Source of the DNA: an uncultured Christensenellaceae bacterium
Lineage (GTDB): Bacteria; Bacillota; Clostridia; Christensenellales; Borkfalkiaceae
Reading direction: 5' to 3'
Assembly: GCA_910587625.1 (NCBI GenBank)
Contig: CAJUMW010000005.1
Location: forward strand, 1 to 64,000
DNA length: 64,000 nt
Position 1 is the first letter of the stretch. Each line of letters starts with the position of its first letter. A model generated the notes under the pieces. That model worked only from the letters and a program-made list of their open reading frames with translations, had not been told where the DNA came from and did no database searches. Below, in pieces: positions 8,162 to 17,291 of this stretch. The position numbers and the translations under genes are program-made.

Positions 8162-9176
8162 AAAACAGATAGAGATACCCTCGGCGGGTGAAATACTTGA
8201 TAAAATGCCGCTTGCCGGCAGTTTGAAAAAGATAAAAGCCGAGCGTGACAGGCTTGTTTCCGATGTTATTACGGGCAAAAGCGACAAGCTTTTAATTATT
8301 GTCGGACCATGCTCCGCACACGAGTCCAAGCCCGTTTTGGACTATGTCGAAAAGCTCGGCAAACTCAACGAAAGGGTAAAGGACAGGCTTGTGCTTGTCC
8401 CTCGCATATACACAAATAAACCGCGCACTCGCGGCGTCGGCTACAAGGGAATGTTTTCCCAGCCCGACCCGTCGAAGAGCGAGGACATTTTAAAGGGTAT
8501 TTATACTATCAGGGATTTGAATATCAAGGCTATCGAAATAAGCGGACTTGCCGCCGCCGACGAAATGCTATATCCCGAAAATATTCACTACGTCGAAGAT
8601 TTGCTGTCGTATATCGCTGTCGGTGCAAGAAGCAGTGAAAATCAAATGCACAGGCTTGTCGCAAGCGGAATCGACGTTTCCGTCGGAGTGAAAAATCCTA
8701 TGAGCGGCTCTATTTCCGTACTTTTGAACTCTGTTTACGCAGCTCAAAGCGGACAGGTTTTCAAGCTCAACGGCTGGCAGGTAAAGACGAGCGGCAACCC
8801 CTTGGCGCACACTATTTTGAGAGGGGCGGTAGACGGCTACGGCAACGATATTCCCAACTTCCATTATGAAACTGTAATGCAGGTTGCCGACGGCTATCAA
8901 AAATCCGGTCTGCAAAATCCTGCAATTATAATTGATGCCAACCACTCGAACAGCGGCAAAAAATATAAGCAGCAGATACGCATTCTCGAAGAAGTAATGC
9001 AAAACAGACTGTACGATAGGGACTTTAAAAATATTGTAAAGGGTTTTATGATTGAAAGCTTTTTGGTGGAGGGCAACCAAACCGATGACAAAGTTTACGG
9101 CAAGTCGATTACCGACCCCTGCCTCGGTTGGACTGATACCGAGCGCTTGATTTTGGACATAGCGGAGAAAGTGTAA
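8154..9176 (+). CDS. aroF: 3-deoxy-7-phosphoheptulonate (DAHP) synthase, AroG/AroF class I
   Basis: First step of the shikimate pathway, joining phosphoenolpyruvate and erythrose 4-phosphate. The 340-aa protein has the class I AroFGH-type motifs IIVGPCSAHE (about 48-57), PRIYTNKPRT, and DANHSNSGKK near the C-terminus, which include metal and PEP ligands. It is translationally linked to pheA (TAATG), which suits a phenylalanine-controlled branch, but no attenuator or T-box precedes the operon. Confidence 0.95.
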   Translation: MFEKQIEIPSAGEILDKMPLAGSLKKIKAERDRLVSDVITGKSDKLLIIVGPCSAHESKPVLDYVEKLGKLNERVKDRLVLVPRIYTNKPRTRGVGYKGMFSQPDPSKSEDILKGIYTIRDLNIKAIEISGLAAADEMLYPENIHYVEDLLSYIAVGARSSENQMHRLVASGIDVSVGVKNPMSGSISVLLNSVYAAQSGQVFKLNGWQVKTSGNPLAHTILRGAVDGYGNDIPNFHYETVMQVADGYQKSGLQNPAIIIDANHSNSGKKYKQQIRILEEVMQNRLYDRDFKNIVKGFMIESFLVEGNQTDDKVYGKSITDPCLGWTDTERLILDIAEKV

Positions 9177-9976
9177 TGGAAAAAATTGCCTATCTCGGGC
9201 CTGAGGGCAGTTACAGCCATCTTGCAGCGCAAAAAATAAGACCTTGCGCCGAGGGCGTAGCTTACAGTTCGTTTTACCTTGCCGTAAACGCGCTTAAAAA
9301 CGGGCAATGCGACTGCGCTGTTTTACCCATAGAAAACAGCTTAAACGGCGCCGTTTTGCAAAATATCGATTTGCTGCATGCAAGCGAAAACATAGTTGCC
9401 GTGGAGGAGTTAACTTTAACGCTCGACCACAGGCTTGCAACCTTAAACGGGGCAAAAAAAGAGGGTATAAACAGGATTTTTTCGCACGAACAGCCGCTTG
9501 CGCAGTGCGCCGAATATCTGCACGAGAACTTTCCAACGGCGCAGTTAATTTCCACCCCTTCGACTGCGGCAAGTTTGGATATGGTTAAAACAACTTCGGA
9601 CGCAGCGATAGTCGGCGCGCATATAATGAGAGAGGGAATTTGTCTTTCCCCCCATAATATAGCCGATTCAAACACCAATTACACGCATTTTTTGCTTGTG
9701 AAAACAGGGCAAATAGATAAAAGCAAAAAATGTAAAAAGATATTTTTTTCCATAACCTGCCGTCACGCATCGGGTGCACTGTTGGACATTTTGGAACCGC
9801 TGCGCGCCGACGGATTGAATATGACAAAAATTCAGTCCCGACCTATAAAAGAGCGCACGGGAGAGTACAGATTTTTTATAGAGGTAGAGGGGGATTATTC
9901 CGACCGTGCCGTTCAGGCAACTTTTGAAAAGCTTGAAAAAATAGCGCTGTCTTTAAAACTTTTGGGCGCGTATTAA
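9176..9976 (+). CDS. pheA: Prephenate dehydratase
   Basis: Converts prephenate to phenylpyruvate for phenylalanine synthesis. The N-terminal GPEGSYSHLAA, the middle PIENSLNGAV, and the catalytic-region threonine in NYTHFLLV (about residues 162-169) mark the PDT domain. An ACT domain follows from about 188, with the phenylalanine-binding ESRP-like motif as QSRPIK. No chorismate mutase domain is fused (266 aa), as in Bacillus. It ends 4 nt inside the convergent ylbJ-like gene. Confidence 0.95.
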   Translation: MEKIAYLGPEGSYSHLAAQKIRPCAEGVAYSSFYLAVNALKNGQCDCAVLPIENSLNGAVLQNIDLLHASENIVAVEELTLTLDHRLATLNGAKKEGINRIFSHEQPLAQCAEYLHENFPTAQLISTPSTAASLDMVKTTSDAAIVGAHIMREGICLSPHNIADSNTNYTHFLLVKTGQIDKSKKCKKIFFSITCRHASGALLDILEPLRADGLNMTKIQSRPIKERTGEYRFFIEVEGDYSDRAVQATFEKLEKIALSLKLLGAY

Positions 9977-10914
9977 GCTATTAAAAGCAGTAAACCAAAG
10001 CATATTACCGCCTGAATGAACTTTACGGCTATAAATTTAAGCGGTTTAACGCCTGCTTTTGTTAGATAGCAAAGCTGTTGCAAAAGTATTGATACTCCGC
10101 CGAAAGTGACCAAAAAACCGCATAGCGCCGTTGATATTCTTCCACCGCTTGAAGCAAGCGCGCGGCAGCCCGTAGTCGCTTCTATAAGCCCGAGGCTGAG
10201 CGCCGACGAAACGTTTTCGCCGAAAATCCATTTTAAAAGAAACTCAAACGGCAATAATAAATTAAAGTCACTGCAAAAATTGGCAACTACAAAAAAGAAT
10301 GCTATAAATCCGCCGCATACCGCAACGGAAATAACCGCGCTGTAAAAACAGTCGTATAAGAGGTTGTTACTCGGGGATATTCTGGGGGTAACGCTATATT
10401 TTGCTCGCTTTGACAAAAGGCTTATGACAAGCGAAACAGCAGTTACCGCAAGTATATGGCACAGTAAAATTTTGAATCCCGCAGTTCTGTCCCCAAGCAT
10501 TTTAAAACCCACGCTTCCTACAATGAACAGAGGCCCCGACGTCGAACAAAGATACGCCACTTTCGGACAGTCATCTCTCGCAATTATTCCGTTGTCGCAA
10601 AATTCTCCCACAACGCGACTTCCTGCGGGGTATCCCGAACAGATGCTCAAAAGATACAGTGAAGCAGTTGCCGAGGGAAGTTTAAACTTATCTGTGACGC
10701 GCTTTAACGGCAGAGAAGCTTTTTGCGCTATTCCCGTTTTTACGAATATAAGCGTTATTACCATAAATGGAAAAAGCGAGGGCAAAACGCACTCCGCCCA
10801 CATGGCAAACCCCTGTAAACAGCATGCGACGTATCTTTCGGGATGAATAACTATTGCGGCTCCGAACGCGAGCAGGGCAATACTTAGCGCTATAAATCCT
10901 AATTTTCTTTTCAT
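9973..10914 (-). CDS. ylbJ: YlbJ-like sporulation integral membrane protein
   Basis: The 313-aa protein has about eight hydrophobic helices and the nucleoside-recognition ('Gate') type motifs seen in YlbJ, including CVLPSLFPFMVIT near residues 42-54 and SGYPAGSRVVGEF near 112-124. YlbJ is needed for spore cortex formation in Bacillus and is expressed in the mother cell. The assignment fits the other sporulation genes here. No good ribosome site precedes the ATG. It is divergent from the patatin genes with only 34 nt between. Confidence 0.8.
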   Translation of the reverse strand: MKRKLGFIALSIALLAFGAAIVIHPERYVACCLQGFAMWAECVLPSLFPFMVITLIFVKTGIAQKASLPLKRVTDKFKLPSATASLYLLSICSGYPAGSRVVGEFCDNGIIARDDCPKVAYLCSTSGPLFIVGSVGFKMLGDRTAGFKILLCHILAVTAVSLVISLLSKRAKYSVTPRISPSNNLLYDCFYSAVISVAVCGGFIAFFFVVANFCSDFNLLLPFEFLLKWIFGENVSSALSLGLIEATTGCRALASSGGRISTALCGFLVTFGGVSILLQQLCYLTKAGVKPLKFIAVKFIQAVICFGLLLLIA

Positions 10915-10948
10915 TACATATTAAAATTATTTTATTAAAGGGGCAATT

Positions 10949-11743
10949 ATGAGTAAAACTTTGGGGCTTGCTCTCGGTAGCGGAGGCTCTCGCGGTGTGT
11001 GTCATGCCGGATTTTTGCTTGCGCTTGAAGAAGAGGGCATAACTCCCGACTACATAGCCGGGTGCTCTATGGGCGCGGTAGTCGGCGGCTGCTATGCAAG
11101 CGGAATGTCCGCCGCGGAAATGAAGCAGTTTGTTACAATGTTTAAACCGCGCGATATAATGGATATAAATCCGACGGCTGTCATTACCAAAATGTCAATT
11201 TTGCGCAGCAAAAAAATCCGTGATTTACTTGTGACGCATATAGGCACGCACGATATAAAGGATATGAAAATCCCCTTTAAATGCGTTGCAACCGAGCTGT
11301 ATTCGGGTAAGCTTCATATCTTTGAAGAGGGTGACGCCGCGCTTGCGGTGCAGGCTTCGAGTACCGTTCCTACGATATTCAGACCTGTGGCAATTGACGG
11401 TAAGCTGTTTGTTGACGGCGGCTGTCTATGTCGCGTTCCCGTAAAGATAGTAAAAGATATGGGCGCCGACGTGGTAATTGCCGTTGACGCGCTCAAAAAT
11501 GCAGCCGAGCCTGTGGATAAAGTGCATAATATAGTCACGATGGTTTTGCGCATTTTCGATATCATGGACGCAAACCAGACAAGTCAAATGAGGCAGCTTG
11601 AAGACGGTATTTGCGATTTGCTTATCGAGCCCGATATGGCAGGATTAAGTCAATACGCCATAAAAGACGCGTTGAAAGCGTTTGAAGCCGGTTATGCCGC
11701 CGGCAAAGAAAATATTCAAAAAATCAAACAACTTTTGGAGTAA
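10949..11743 (+). CDS. Patatin-like phospholipase, first copy
   Basis: Serine lipid acyl hydrolase of the RssA/NTE type. The oxyanion loop GSGGSRG (about residues 10-16), the nucleophile elbow GCSMG (about 38-42) and the catalytic Asp in VDGGCLCRVP (about 153-162) are intact. 264 aa, no signal peptide, so cytosolic. It has an AAAGGGGC ribosome site. A closely similar gene follows after 9 nt, evidently a tandem duplication. Substrate unknown. Confidence 0.9.
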   Translation: MSKTLGLALGSGGSRGVCHAGFLLALEEEGITPDYIAGCSMGAVVGGCYASGMSAAEMKQFVTMFKPRDIMDINPTAVITKMSILRSKKIRDLLVTHIGTHDIKDMKIPFKCVATELYSGKLHIFEEGDAALAVQASSTVPTIFRPVAIDGKLFVDGGCLCRVPVKIVKDMGADVVIAVDALKNAAEPVDKVHNIVTMVLRIFDIMDANQTSQMRQLEDGICDLLIEPDMAGLSQYAIKDALKAFEAGYAAGKENIQKIKQLLE

Positions 11744-11752
11744 ACAACGGTT

Positions 11753-12544
11753 ATGGGTAAAACATTGGGACTTGCGCTCGGCAGCGGAGGTTCGCGCGGC
11801 GTCGCTCACGTCGGATTTTTGGCGGCGCTTGAGGAGGAGGGCATCAAGCCCGATTATATAGCAGGCTGTTCTATGGGCGCGGTGGTCGGCGGTTGCTATG
11901 CGAGCGGTATGTCAGTAAGCGAGCTTATGGAAACCTTGCAAACGCTGAAAACGCGCGATATTTTGGATATTTCCCCTGCAATTATAAGTAAAATGTCAAT
12001 CTTGCGCGGTAAAAAACTGTACGACCTTCTCGTCGAAAAAGTAAAAGTGGATACGCTTGAAGAAATGAAAATTCCCTTCCAATGCGTTGCAACCGAACTT
12101 CTTTCTGGCAAATTGCACGTTTTTAAAGAAGGTAATGCGGCGCTTGCAATGCAGGCTTCAAGCACAATTCCAACCGTTTTTCGTCCTGTCAAGTATGACA
12201 ATAAAATGTTTGTCGACGGCGGTTGTCTTTGCCGTGTTCCCGTCAATACGGTTAAGGAAATGGGCGCGGACGTGGTTGTGGCTGTGGACGTTATAAAGGA
12301 CGTTGCAAACCCCGTTGAAGACGTTCAAAATATCATTGCTATGGTACTGCGCGTGTTCGACGTTATGGACGCGCATATTACCAAGATGAGCCGCGCTCTC
12401 GAATGCGGGATCTGCGATATTTTGGTCGAGCCCGAGCTGGATGGTATGAACGGGTTTGACACAAAGGAAGTGGACAGGGCGTACGAGGCCGGATACGATG
12501 CAGGCAAACAGAACGTACAAAAGATTAAGGAACTTTTAAAGTAG
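11753..12544 (+). CDS. Patatin-like phospholipase, second copy
   Basis: Paralogue of the preceding gene, alike over its full length (263 aa), with the same GSGGSRG, GCSMG and VDGGCLCRVP motifs. The copies differ most around residues 54-75, 90-105 and the last 60, so they have had time to diverge and may differ in substrate. It is separated from rarA by only 2 nt and probably shares its transcript. Confidence 0.9.
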   Translation: MGKTLGLALGSGGSRGVAHVGFLAALEEEGIKPDYIAGCSMGAVVGGCYASGMSVSELMETLQTLKTRDILDISPAIISKMSILRGKKLYDLLVEKVKVDTLEEMKIPFQCVATELLSGKLHVFKEGNAALAMQASSTIPTVFRPVKYDNKMFVDGGCLCRVPVNTVKEMGADVVVAVDVIKDVANPVEDVQNIIAMVLRVFDVMDAHITKMSRALECGICDILVEPELDGMNGFDTKEVDRAYEAGYDAGKQNVQKIKELLK

Positions 12545-12546
12545 TT

Positions 12547-13860
12547 ATGGATTTATTTGACTTGAACGGCAACGAGCAAAAGGCTCAGCCGCTTGCCGAG
12601 CGCATGCGCGCAAACAACTTAAACGATTTTATAGGGCAGCGACATATAGTATCCGAGGGCAGCTTACTTAGGCGCGCAATTTCGCTTGACAGATTGGGCA
12701 GCTGCATTTTTTGGGGGCCGCCGGGCACGGGCAAGACTACGCTTGCCAACATAATTGCGCAAACTACTCACGGAGAATTTATAAAATTAAACGCCGTTCA
12801 GTCGGGCGTTGCCGACGTAAAAAAAGCCGTCGAAGAGGCAAAAAACAATCTTAAAATGTTCGGGCGGCGCACATACCTTATGCTCGACGAATGTCACCGT
12901 TTTAATAAGACGCAATCCGACTCGCTACTGCCTTCAATCGAGCAGGGCACAATTATTTTTATAGGTTCAACAACCGAAAATCCTTATGCATCTATGACGC
13001 CCGCTATCGTTTCAAGGTGTCGGGTTTTCGAGTTTAAACGCCTTTCGTTTGAGGATATAAGGGGGGCAATGGTAAAATGTCTTGCGGATAAGCGCCGCGG
13101 ATTAGGGGAATATAGCGCAGAAGTTGCCCCTGAAGCGCTCGACCACATAGCTCGAACCTCGGGCGGAGATTTGCGCACCGCGTACAATGCGCTCGAGCTT
13201 GCCGTTTTGACGACTCCGCCTCGGGCGGACGGGATAATTAAGGTAAATCTTTCCGACGCCGAACAGTCGATACAAAAAAAGGCGATGTCGTACAATGAGG
13301 ACGCTTTTTACGACTATCTGTCGGCTTTCTGTAAATCTTTGAGGGGCAGCGATTCAAACGCCGCGCTCTATTACGCAATGCGACTTATCGAGGGCGGCTG
13401 CGATCCTATGATTATTTTAAGGAGGCTTGTCGTTCATTCTTCCGAGGACGTGGGAATGTCCGACCCCAATGCGCTTGTCGTAACAACTTCGGCAATGTAC
13501 GCCTTTGAAAAAATAGGTTATCCCGAGGGGCTCATTCCTCTGTCGAACGCCATAATTTACGTCTGCGAAGCGCCAAAAAGCAATTCTGTAATTAATGCAA
13601 TGTATCCGGCTCAGCGCGACGCAAGGGAGGTTAGGGATGACGACGGAGTTCCGCCGTATTTAAAGGACAATACGTTCGGGGACAGAGCGACCAAATCACA
13701 GAGCGCAAAATATAAATATCCCCATGATTTTCCCGGCGGATACGTCGAACAGCAATATCTCCCCGATAAATTAAAGGATAAAGTTTACTACGTTCCGTCC
13801 GATTACGGCTTTGAACGCACAGTAAAAGAGATTAGAAAAAATAAAAACAAATCAAAATAA
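12547..13860 (+). CDS. rarA: Replication-associated recombination protein RarA (MgsA)
   Basis: AAA+ ATPase related to clamp-loader subunits that acts at stalled replication forks. Walker A GPPGTGKTT (about residues 57-65), the DEC(H/R)RFNK Walker B region as LDECHRFNKTQ, and sensor 1 GSTTENP are clear. The C-terminal tetramerisation region includes HSSEDVGMSDP. 437 aa is the usual length. A strong terminator follows. Confidence 0.96.
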   Translation: MDLFDLNGNEQKAQPLAERMRANNLNDFIGQRHIVSEGSLLRRAISLDRLGSCIFWGPPGTGKTTLANIIAQTTHGEFIKLNAVQSGVADVKKAVEEAKNNLKMFGRRTYLMLDECHRFNKTQSDSLLPSIEQGTIIFIGSTTENPYASMTPAIVSRCRVFEFKRLSFEDIRGAMVKCLADKRRGLGEYSAEVAPEALDHIARTSGGDLRTAYNALELAVLTTPPRADGIIKVNLSDAEQSIQKKAMSYNEDAFYDYLSAFCKSLRGSDSNAALYYAMRLIEGGCDPMIILRRLVVHSSEDVGMSDPNALVVTTSAMYAFEKIGYPEGLIPLSNAIIYVCEAPKSNSVINAMYPAQRDAREVRDDDGVPPYLKDNTFGDRATKSQSAKYKYPHDFPGGYVEQQYLPDKLKDKVYYVPSDYGFERTVKEIRKNKNKSK

Positions 13861-13863
13861 TAA

Positions 13864-13905
13864 AACAGCCCCGAGTTCAGTAAATGCAAACTCGGGGCTG
13901 TTTTT
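13864..13905. terminator. Bidirectional rho-independent terminator
   Basis: AACAGCCCCGAGTT and its exact complement form a 14-bp stem with T-runs or A-runs on both sides. It lies between the convergent rarA and ABC-permease genes and can serve both. Confidence 0.92.
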
Positions 13906-13915
13906 AAATTTGAAG

Positions 13916-14995
13916 TTAAACTGTCCAAACAATATTACATACAAATGCAAGTATCGCGCCAAGCAGCAGAGCCGAGCCGAATACAATTGCACCTTTAATT
14001 CCTATTTTAATTGTGCGCCTGTAAGAAGCGTAAATTGCAAACATCATAGTAACTATCGTAACGATATAGAACGGAGCAAAAAACGACATCAAGCTGCTGA
14101 ATGAAATAAGGCAAACGGTGTACAGCGGTATAAGCACCTTTCCGCCGAACCAGCTTTCCGAAATTTGTTGAGCATTTTCGGCTTTTGCCTTTTTTTCCAG
14201 CATAATAAGCCCAACCGTCGAACCAATTCCCATAAGAGTGGTTATGGTAAAGCCGACAGCCATATTTGCAATTCCCGTTGCGTCCGTATCAATTAAATAA
14301 CCCGTGTAGTCGGACATAAGCAACTTTGATTGGAAGAACGACGTCGCACAGTCTAACGGAGCAAACGGCAGATAGTAGTAGGGGTTTATAAAATAAATTA
14401 CCGTAGTTCTTATTTCTGCCGGATAGCCGTCGGGCGCAATGTCGACAAGCATATGTACAGACGTCATTCTGCTCAATACAGCCATAACCAGCGCCACCGC
14501 GAACATCCACAAAATTACAAATCCAATACCGTCGGCTGCTCTGTTTGCGCGAGTGTACGCGAAAGAAGAAATGGCATAAATCAAATAAATGGGAATAATT
14601 GTTGAAAAATAGTGCGGTATGTAATAAATGGTAGCCATTTCTTGATACCAATTTGAAGCTACCGAAGCCGCGCCTATCCAATACGCAACGGTAAAGGGTA
14701 CATAGACAAGAATAAGACCTATCAAAAATTTAACTACAATAATTTTCGTGTGCGATATGGGCAGGGCGTAGTATAAATCTATGCTCCGCTTTTTCATTTT
14801 GTATCTGAAAACTATTGCCGGTACCAACACAGCAAGCGTGCTTCCTATAGAAGAAATATATGAAAGATTGTACGCTTTAAAGTATAGAGAAGACGTCAGC
14901 ATAACCTGTGAAAGATACAGGGCGGTCAATATTATTGTAAGAGTGCACAGTATGGGGAATGTTTTTTTAAGCTCGTAAACAAAGTATTTTTTCAT
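13916..14995 (-). CDS. ABC transporter permease (ABC-2 type), partner of a GntR-linked ATPase
   Basis: The 359-aa protein has a short cytoplasmic start and about eight to ten transmembrane helices without an ATPase or binding domain. It is the last gene of a minus-strand operon GntR regulator, ATPase, permease, and its ATG overlaps the ATPase stop (ATGA). This is the layout of the YtrA/Ytr systems of Bacillus, which respond to wall-active antibiotics. Here the substrate cannot be read from sequence. Confidence 0.82.
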   Translation of the reverse strand: MKKYFVYELKKTFPILCTLTIILTALYLSQVMLTSSLYFKAYNLSYISSIGSTLAVLVPAIVFRYKMKKRSIDLYYALPISHTKIIVVKFLIGLILVYVPFTVAYWIGAASVASNWYQEMATIYYIPHYFSTIIPIYLIYAISSFAYTRANRAADGIGFVILWMFAVALVMAVLSRMTSVHMLVDIAPDGYPAEIRTTVIYFINPYYYLPFAPLDCATSFFQSKLLMSDYTGYLIDTDATGIANMAVGFTITTLMGIGSTVGLIMLEKKAKAENAQQISESWFGGKVLIPLYTVCLISFSSLMSFFAPFYIVTIVTMMFAIYASYRRTIKIGIKGAIVFGSALLLGAILAFVCNIVWTV

Positions 14996-15870
14996 TTCAA
15001 GTATCCCCTTTCAAGCACTTCTTCAATAAACATATCCTCGAAATCCATCGAAATTTCTTCAAGAATAAGGGGGTTCATTTCATTTAACTGCTTCATTATT
15101 TCTTCCTTGTCGCCCTTGACTACAATAGTAATTACACGGCCGTTGGTTTCAAATCTAAGGCATTCAAAGGGAAGCTCTTCGCGGCTTAAAGGCTTTTCAA
15201 ACGCGAGTTGCAGTTTAAAGATGTTGTCGAGCGCGCTCTCGATTTTTCCGCTTACCTTTACGGTGCTTTCGTCAATTAAAATAAAGCTGTCGCAAATATC
15301 TTCAAGCTCGCGCAGCGCGTGCGAAGCAATTATAATAGTGCAGCCCTTTTCATTTTGCAAATCGATAAGCGCACGCTTAAATTCCAACCTTGCCAAGGGG
15401 TCGAGTCCGTCGAACGCCTCGTCCAAAAGCAGATATCTCGGTTTGCACGCAAGCGCGACGGAAACAAATAACTGTCTTTTCATACCCTTTGAAAAGTTGC
15501 GTATGGGCTTTCTTAAATCAAGCTTGAATTTTTGTGTATATTTCAAAAATGTATCGTCGTCGAAATCGTAAAAGGTTTTGTAGAGCGAACGCAGCTTTTC
15601 TCCCGTAACGCCTACGTCGAAATAGGGGTCGTCAGGCAAAAAGAAGATATCTTGTTTTATTGTTTCGTTTTCGTAAACGGGCATTCCGTCAATTTCCACG
15701 GTTCCCGCGTCGGGCAGCATAACGCCGCTTATTATTCTTAAAAGAGTGCTTTTGCCGGCGCCGTTTATACCCACAAGTCCGCATATGCTTCCGCTGTCGA
15801 CAAATACGTCGGCATTCAAAAATACGGTTTTTTCACCGAATTTTTTATCCATGTTTCTTATTTCAATCAT
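14992..15870 (-). CDS. ABC transporter ATP-binding protein
   Basis: Cytosolic ATPase, 292 aa. Walker A GINGAGKST (about residues 35-43), a signature close to LSGGQ as FSKGMKRQL, Walker B YLLLDEAFDGLD and a switch histidine in IASHAL are present. The start at 15870 is preferred over 15882 because GGAGAG lies 5 nt before it. It overlaps the regulator stop by 8 nt. The C-terminal ~80 residues form the accessory region typical of exporter or antibiotic-responsive ATPases. Confidence 0.93.
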   Translation of the reverse strand: MIEIRNMDKKFGEKTVFLNADVFVDSGSICGLVGINGAGKSTLLRIISGVMLPDAGTVEIDGMPVYENETIKQDIFFLPDDPYFDVGVTGEKLRSLYKTFYDFDDDTFLKYTQKFKLDLRKPIRNFSKGMKRQLFVSVALACKPRYLLLDEAFDGLDPLARLEFKRALIDLQNEKGCTIIIASHALRELEDICDSFILIDESTVKVSGKIESALDNIFKLQLAFEKPLSREELPFECLRFETNGRVITIVVKGDKEEIMKQLNEMNPLILEEISMDFEDMFIEEVLERGYLK

Positions 15871-16207
15871 ATTTCTCTCCATAGATTTCGTCGATAATTG
15901 TTAAAAGTGTTTCGCGCGGCAGTCCGGCTTGATAAAGTTCCGCAATTTTTTCCTTTGCGGTCTTTTCAACAGGTTTTATGCCGTTGCGTTGGGAAACGTA
16001 AATTCCTTTTTTTGGAATTGTATAGATATAACCCTGTTCTTCCAAAGCCGAGTAAGCCCTTTGCACCGTGTTGGGGTTGATACCGAGTTTTAACGCAAGC
16101 TCCCTGCACGAGGCAAGCCTTTCTCCCTCGCGCAAAAGTCCCAAATCTATTCTTCTTTTAAAATCATCTGCTATTTGCAGATATACGCTTTGTTTATTGA
16201 CTGTCAT
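15863..16207 (-). CDS. GntR-family transcriptional regulator, YtrA subfamily
   Basis: A 114-aa winged-helix regulator (residues about 10-75: GERLASCRELALKLGINPNTVQRAY region) with only a short tail, which is the size of the YtrA subfamily that represses its own ABC operon. The ATG at 16207 has GTGGA in front; an in-frame GTG at 16216 is possible. It begins the GntR-ATPase-permease operon. Ligand unknown. Confidence 0.9.
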   Translation of the reverse strand: MTVNKQSVYLQIADDFKRRIDLGLLREGERLASCRELALKLGINPNTVQRAYSALEEQGYIYTIPKKGIYVSQRNGIKPVEKTAKEKIAELYQAGLPRETLLTIIDEIYGEKYD

Positions 16208-16214
16208 AATATCC

Positions 16215-16269
16215 ACTGTATCAACTGTATTGTTTATTCAAGTATAAATCAATAAATGAATTATGTCAA
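16215..16269 (-). promoter_or_regulatory. Promoter and candidate operator of the GntR/ABC operon
   Basis: On the minus strand TTGACA (16264-16269), a 17-nt spacer, TATACT (16241-16246). Between the expected start (about 16234) and the gene are two direct repeats, ACTGTAT on the plus strand at 16215-16221 and 16224-16230, 9 bp apart, a plausible site for the regulator. Confidence 0.65.
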
Positions 16270-16371
16270 TATGTTTTATAAAAAAGTTTCAAAAATTAAG
16301 ATTTGCAAATTAAAAGTTCTAAAAGTGGTACAAGCCAAATAAAGTAGAAATGTAGAGCGTGTACATAAGTT

Positions 16372-16380
16372 TTCGACAAA
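16372..16380 (-). promoter_or_regulatory. Candidate Spo0A box upstream of pdaB
   Basis: TTCGACAAA here is the exact complement of the 0A-box consensus TTTGTCGAA. It lies 68 nt before the pdaB start. A single 9-bp match is suggestive only. Confidence 0.4.
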
Positions 16381-16447
16381 TTAACCTAAGAAAATATAAA
16401 TAAGTCTAAAATTTTTAAAAAATGTTCGTGTAAGATAGGAGTGTAAA

Positions 16448-17209
16448 GTGTTTGCTTTTATAAAGTTGAAAAGCGTATTGCTGGGATTTGCGGCATTGGC
16501 TATGATTGCGGTGCTCGGAATTTCGACTTACTTCACAGGTGCGTATGCGGTGTTTTACGGCAATACGCCGCGTCTTGTGCCTATATACTGTGTAGAGAAA
16601 GAAGAAAAGGTTGTTTCCCTCAGTTTCGACTGTGCCTGGGGCGTGGATTATACGGATAAAATTTTGGAATATCTCGAAAAAGCCGACGTCCGCGCAACAT
16701 TTTTTATGGTCGAGTTCTGGGCGGAAAAGTACCCCGAATACGTTGAAAAGATACATAAAAGAAACGAAATAGGCACGCATTCGGCAACACATTCCTATAT
16801 GTCAAAGCTCAATGCCGAGGCAATCAAGTCCGAGTTGACTACTTCGTCCGAGGCAATAGAGAGCATAACGGGGGAAAAGGTTGAACTGTTCCGCGCGCCA
16901 TACGGGGACTATGACGACGAGCTTATCAAGACGGCTTCGGAACTCGGCTATTATACCGTTCAATGGGACGTTGACAGTCTGGATTGGAAGGATTTGTCGG
17001 CTTCTGATATAGCAATGCGCGTTATAAACGGGGTAAAGGGCGGCTCGATAGTGCTTATGCACAACAACGGGCTTCACACAGCCGAGGCGGTACCCATTAT
17101 TATAGAAACTTTAAAAAACAGGGGCTATACCTTTGTTCCCATAGGAGAACTGATTTTGCGTGAAAATTATGTGATTGACGGCACGGGTATGCAACGACAC
17201 GCTCTATAG
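16448..17209 (+). CDS. pdaB: PdaB-like polysaccharide deacetylase (sporulation type)
   Basis: NodB-fold deacetylase, 253 aa, with an N-terminal membrane helix (about 8-30), so it faces the outside of the membrane. The FDxxWG form of motif 1 (LSFDCAWGVDY), as in PdaB, replaces the common TFDDGP. The metal histidines are in GTHSATHSYM, followed by RAPYGDYD and a C-terminal LMHNNGLHTAE. PdaB in Bacillus is needed to keep spores stable. The start is a GTG at 16448 with AGGAG 6 nt upstream. Confidence 0.85.
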   Translation: MFAFIKLKSVLLGFAALAMIAVLGISTYFTGAYAVFYGNTPRLVPIYCVEKEEKVVSLSFDCAWGVDYTDKILEYLEKADVRATFFMVEFWAEKYPEYVEKIHKRNEIGTHSATHSYMSKLNAEAIKSELTTSSEAIESITGEKVELFRAPYGDYDDELIKTASELGYYTVQWDVDSLDWKDLSASDIAMRVINGVKGGSIVLMHNNGLHTAEAVPIIIETLKNRGYTFVPIGELILRENYVIDGTGMQRHAL

Positions 17210-17256
17210 GTTAGCGCCAATTCACCTTGCCGAGGCGAAAGTTTTCGCAAATTGGG

Positions 17257-17291
17257 TGCGCAGACTAAAAAATGTGATTTTTAGTTGCGCA
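17257..17291. other. Long stem-loop between pdaB and the SSB gene
   Basis: TGCGCA-G-ACTAAAAA pairs with TTTTTAGT-TGCGCA (14 bp, one bulged G, 6-nt loop). Just upstream a second small hairpin, GCGAAA-GT-TTTCGC, lies at about 17235-17248. Neither is followed by a T-run on either strand, so a simple terminator is unlikely. It matches no riboswitch class I recognise. Confidence 0.6.

Noticed and set aside
8568..9080. 170-codon open frame antisense to aroF
   Set aside because: Lies wholly within a conserved gene and has no initiation signals.
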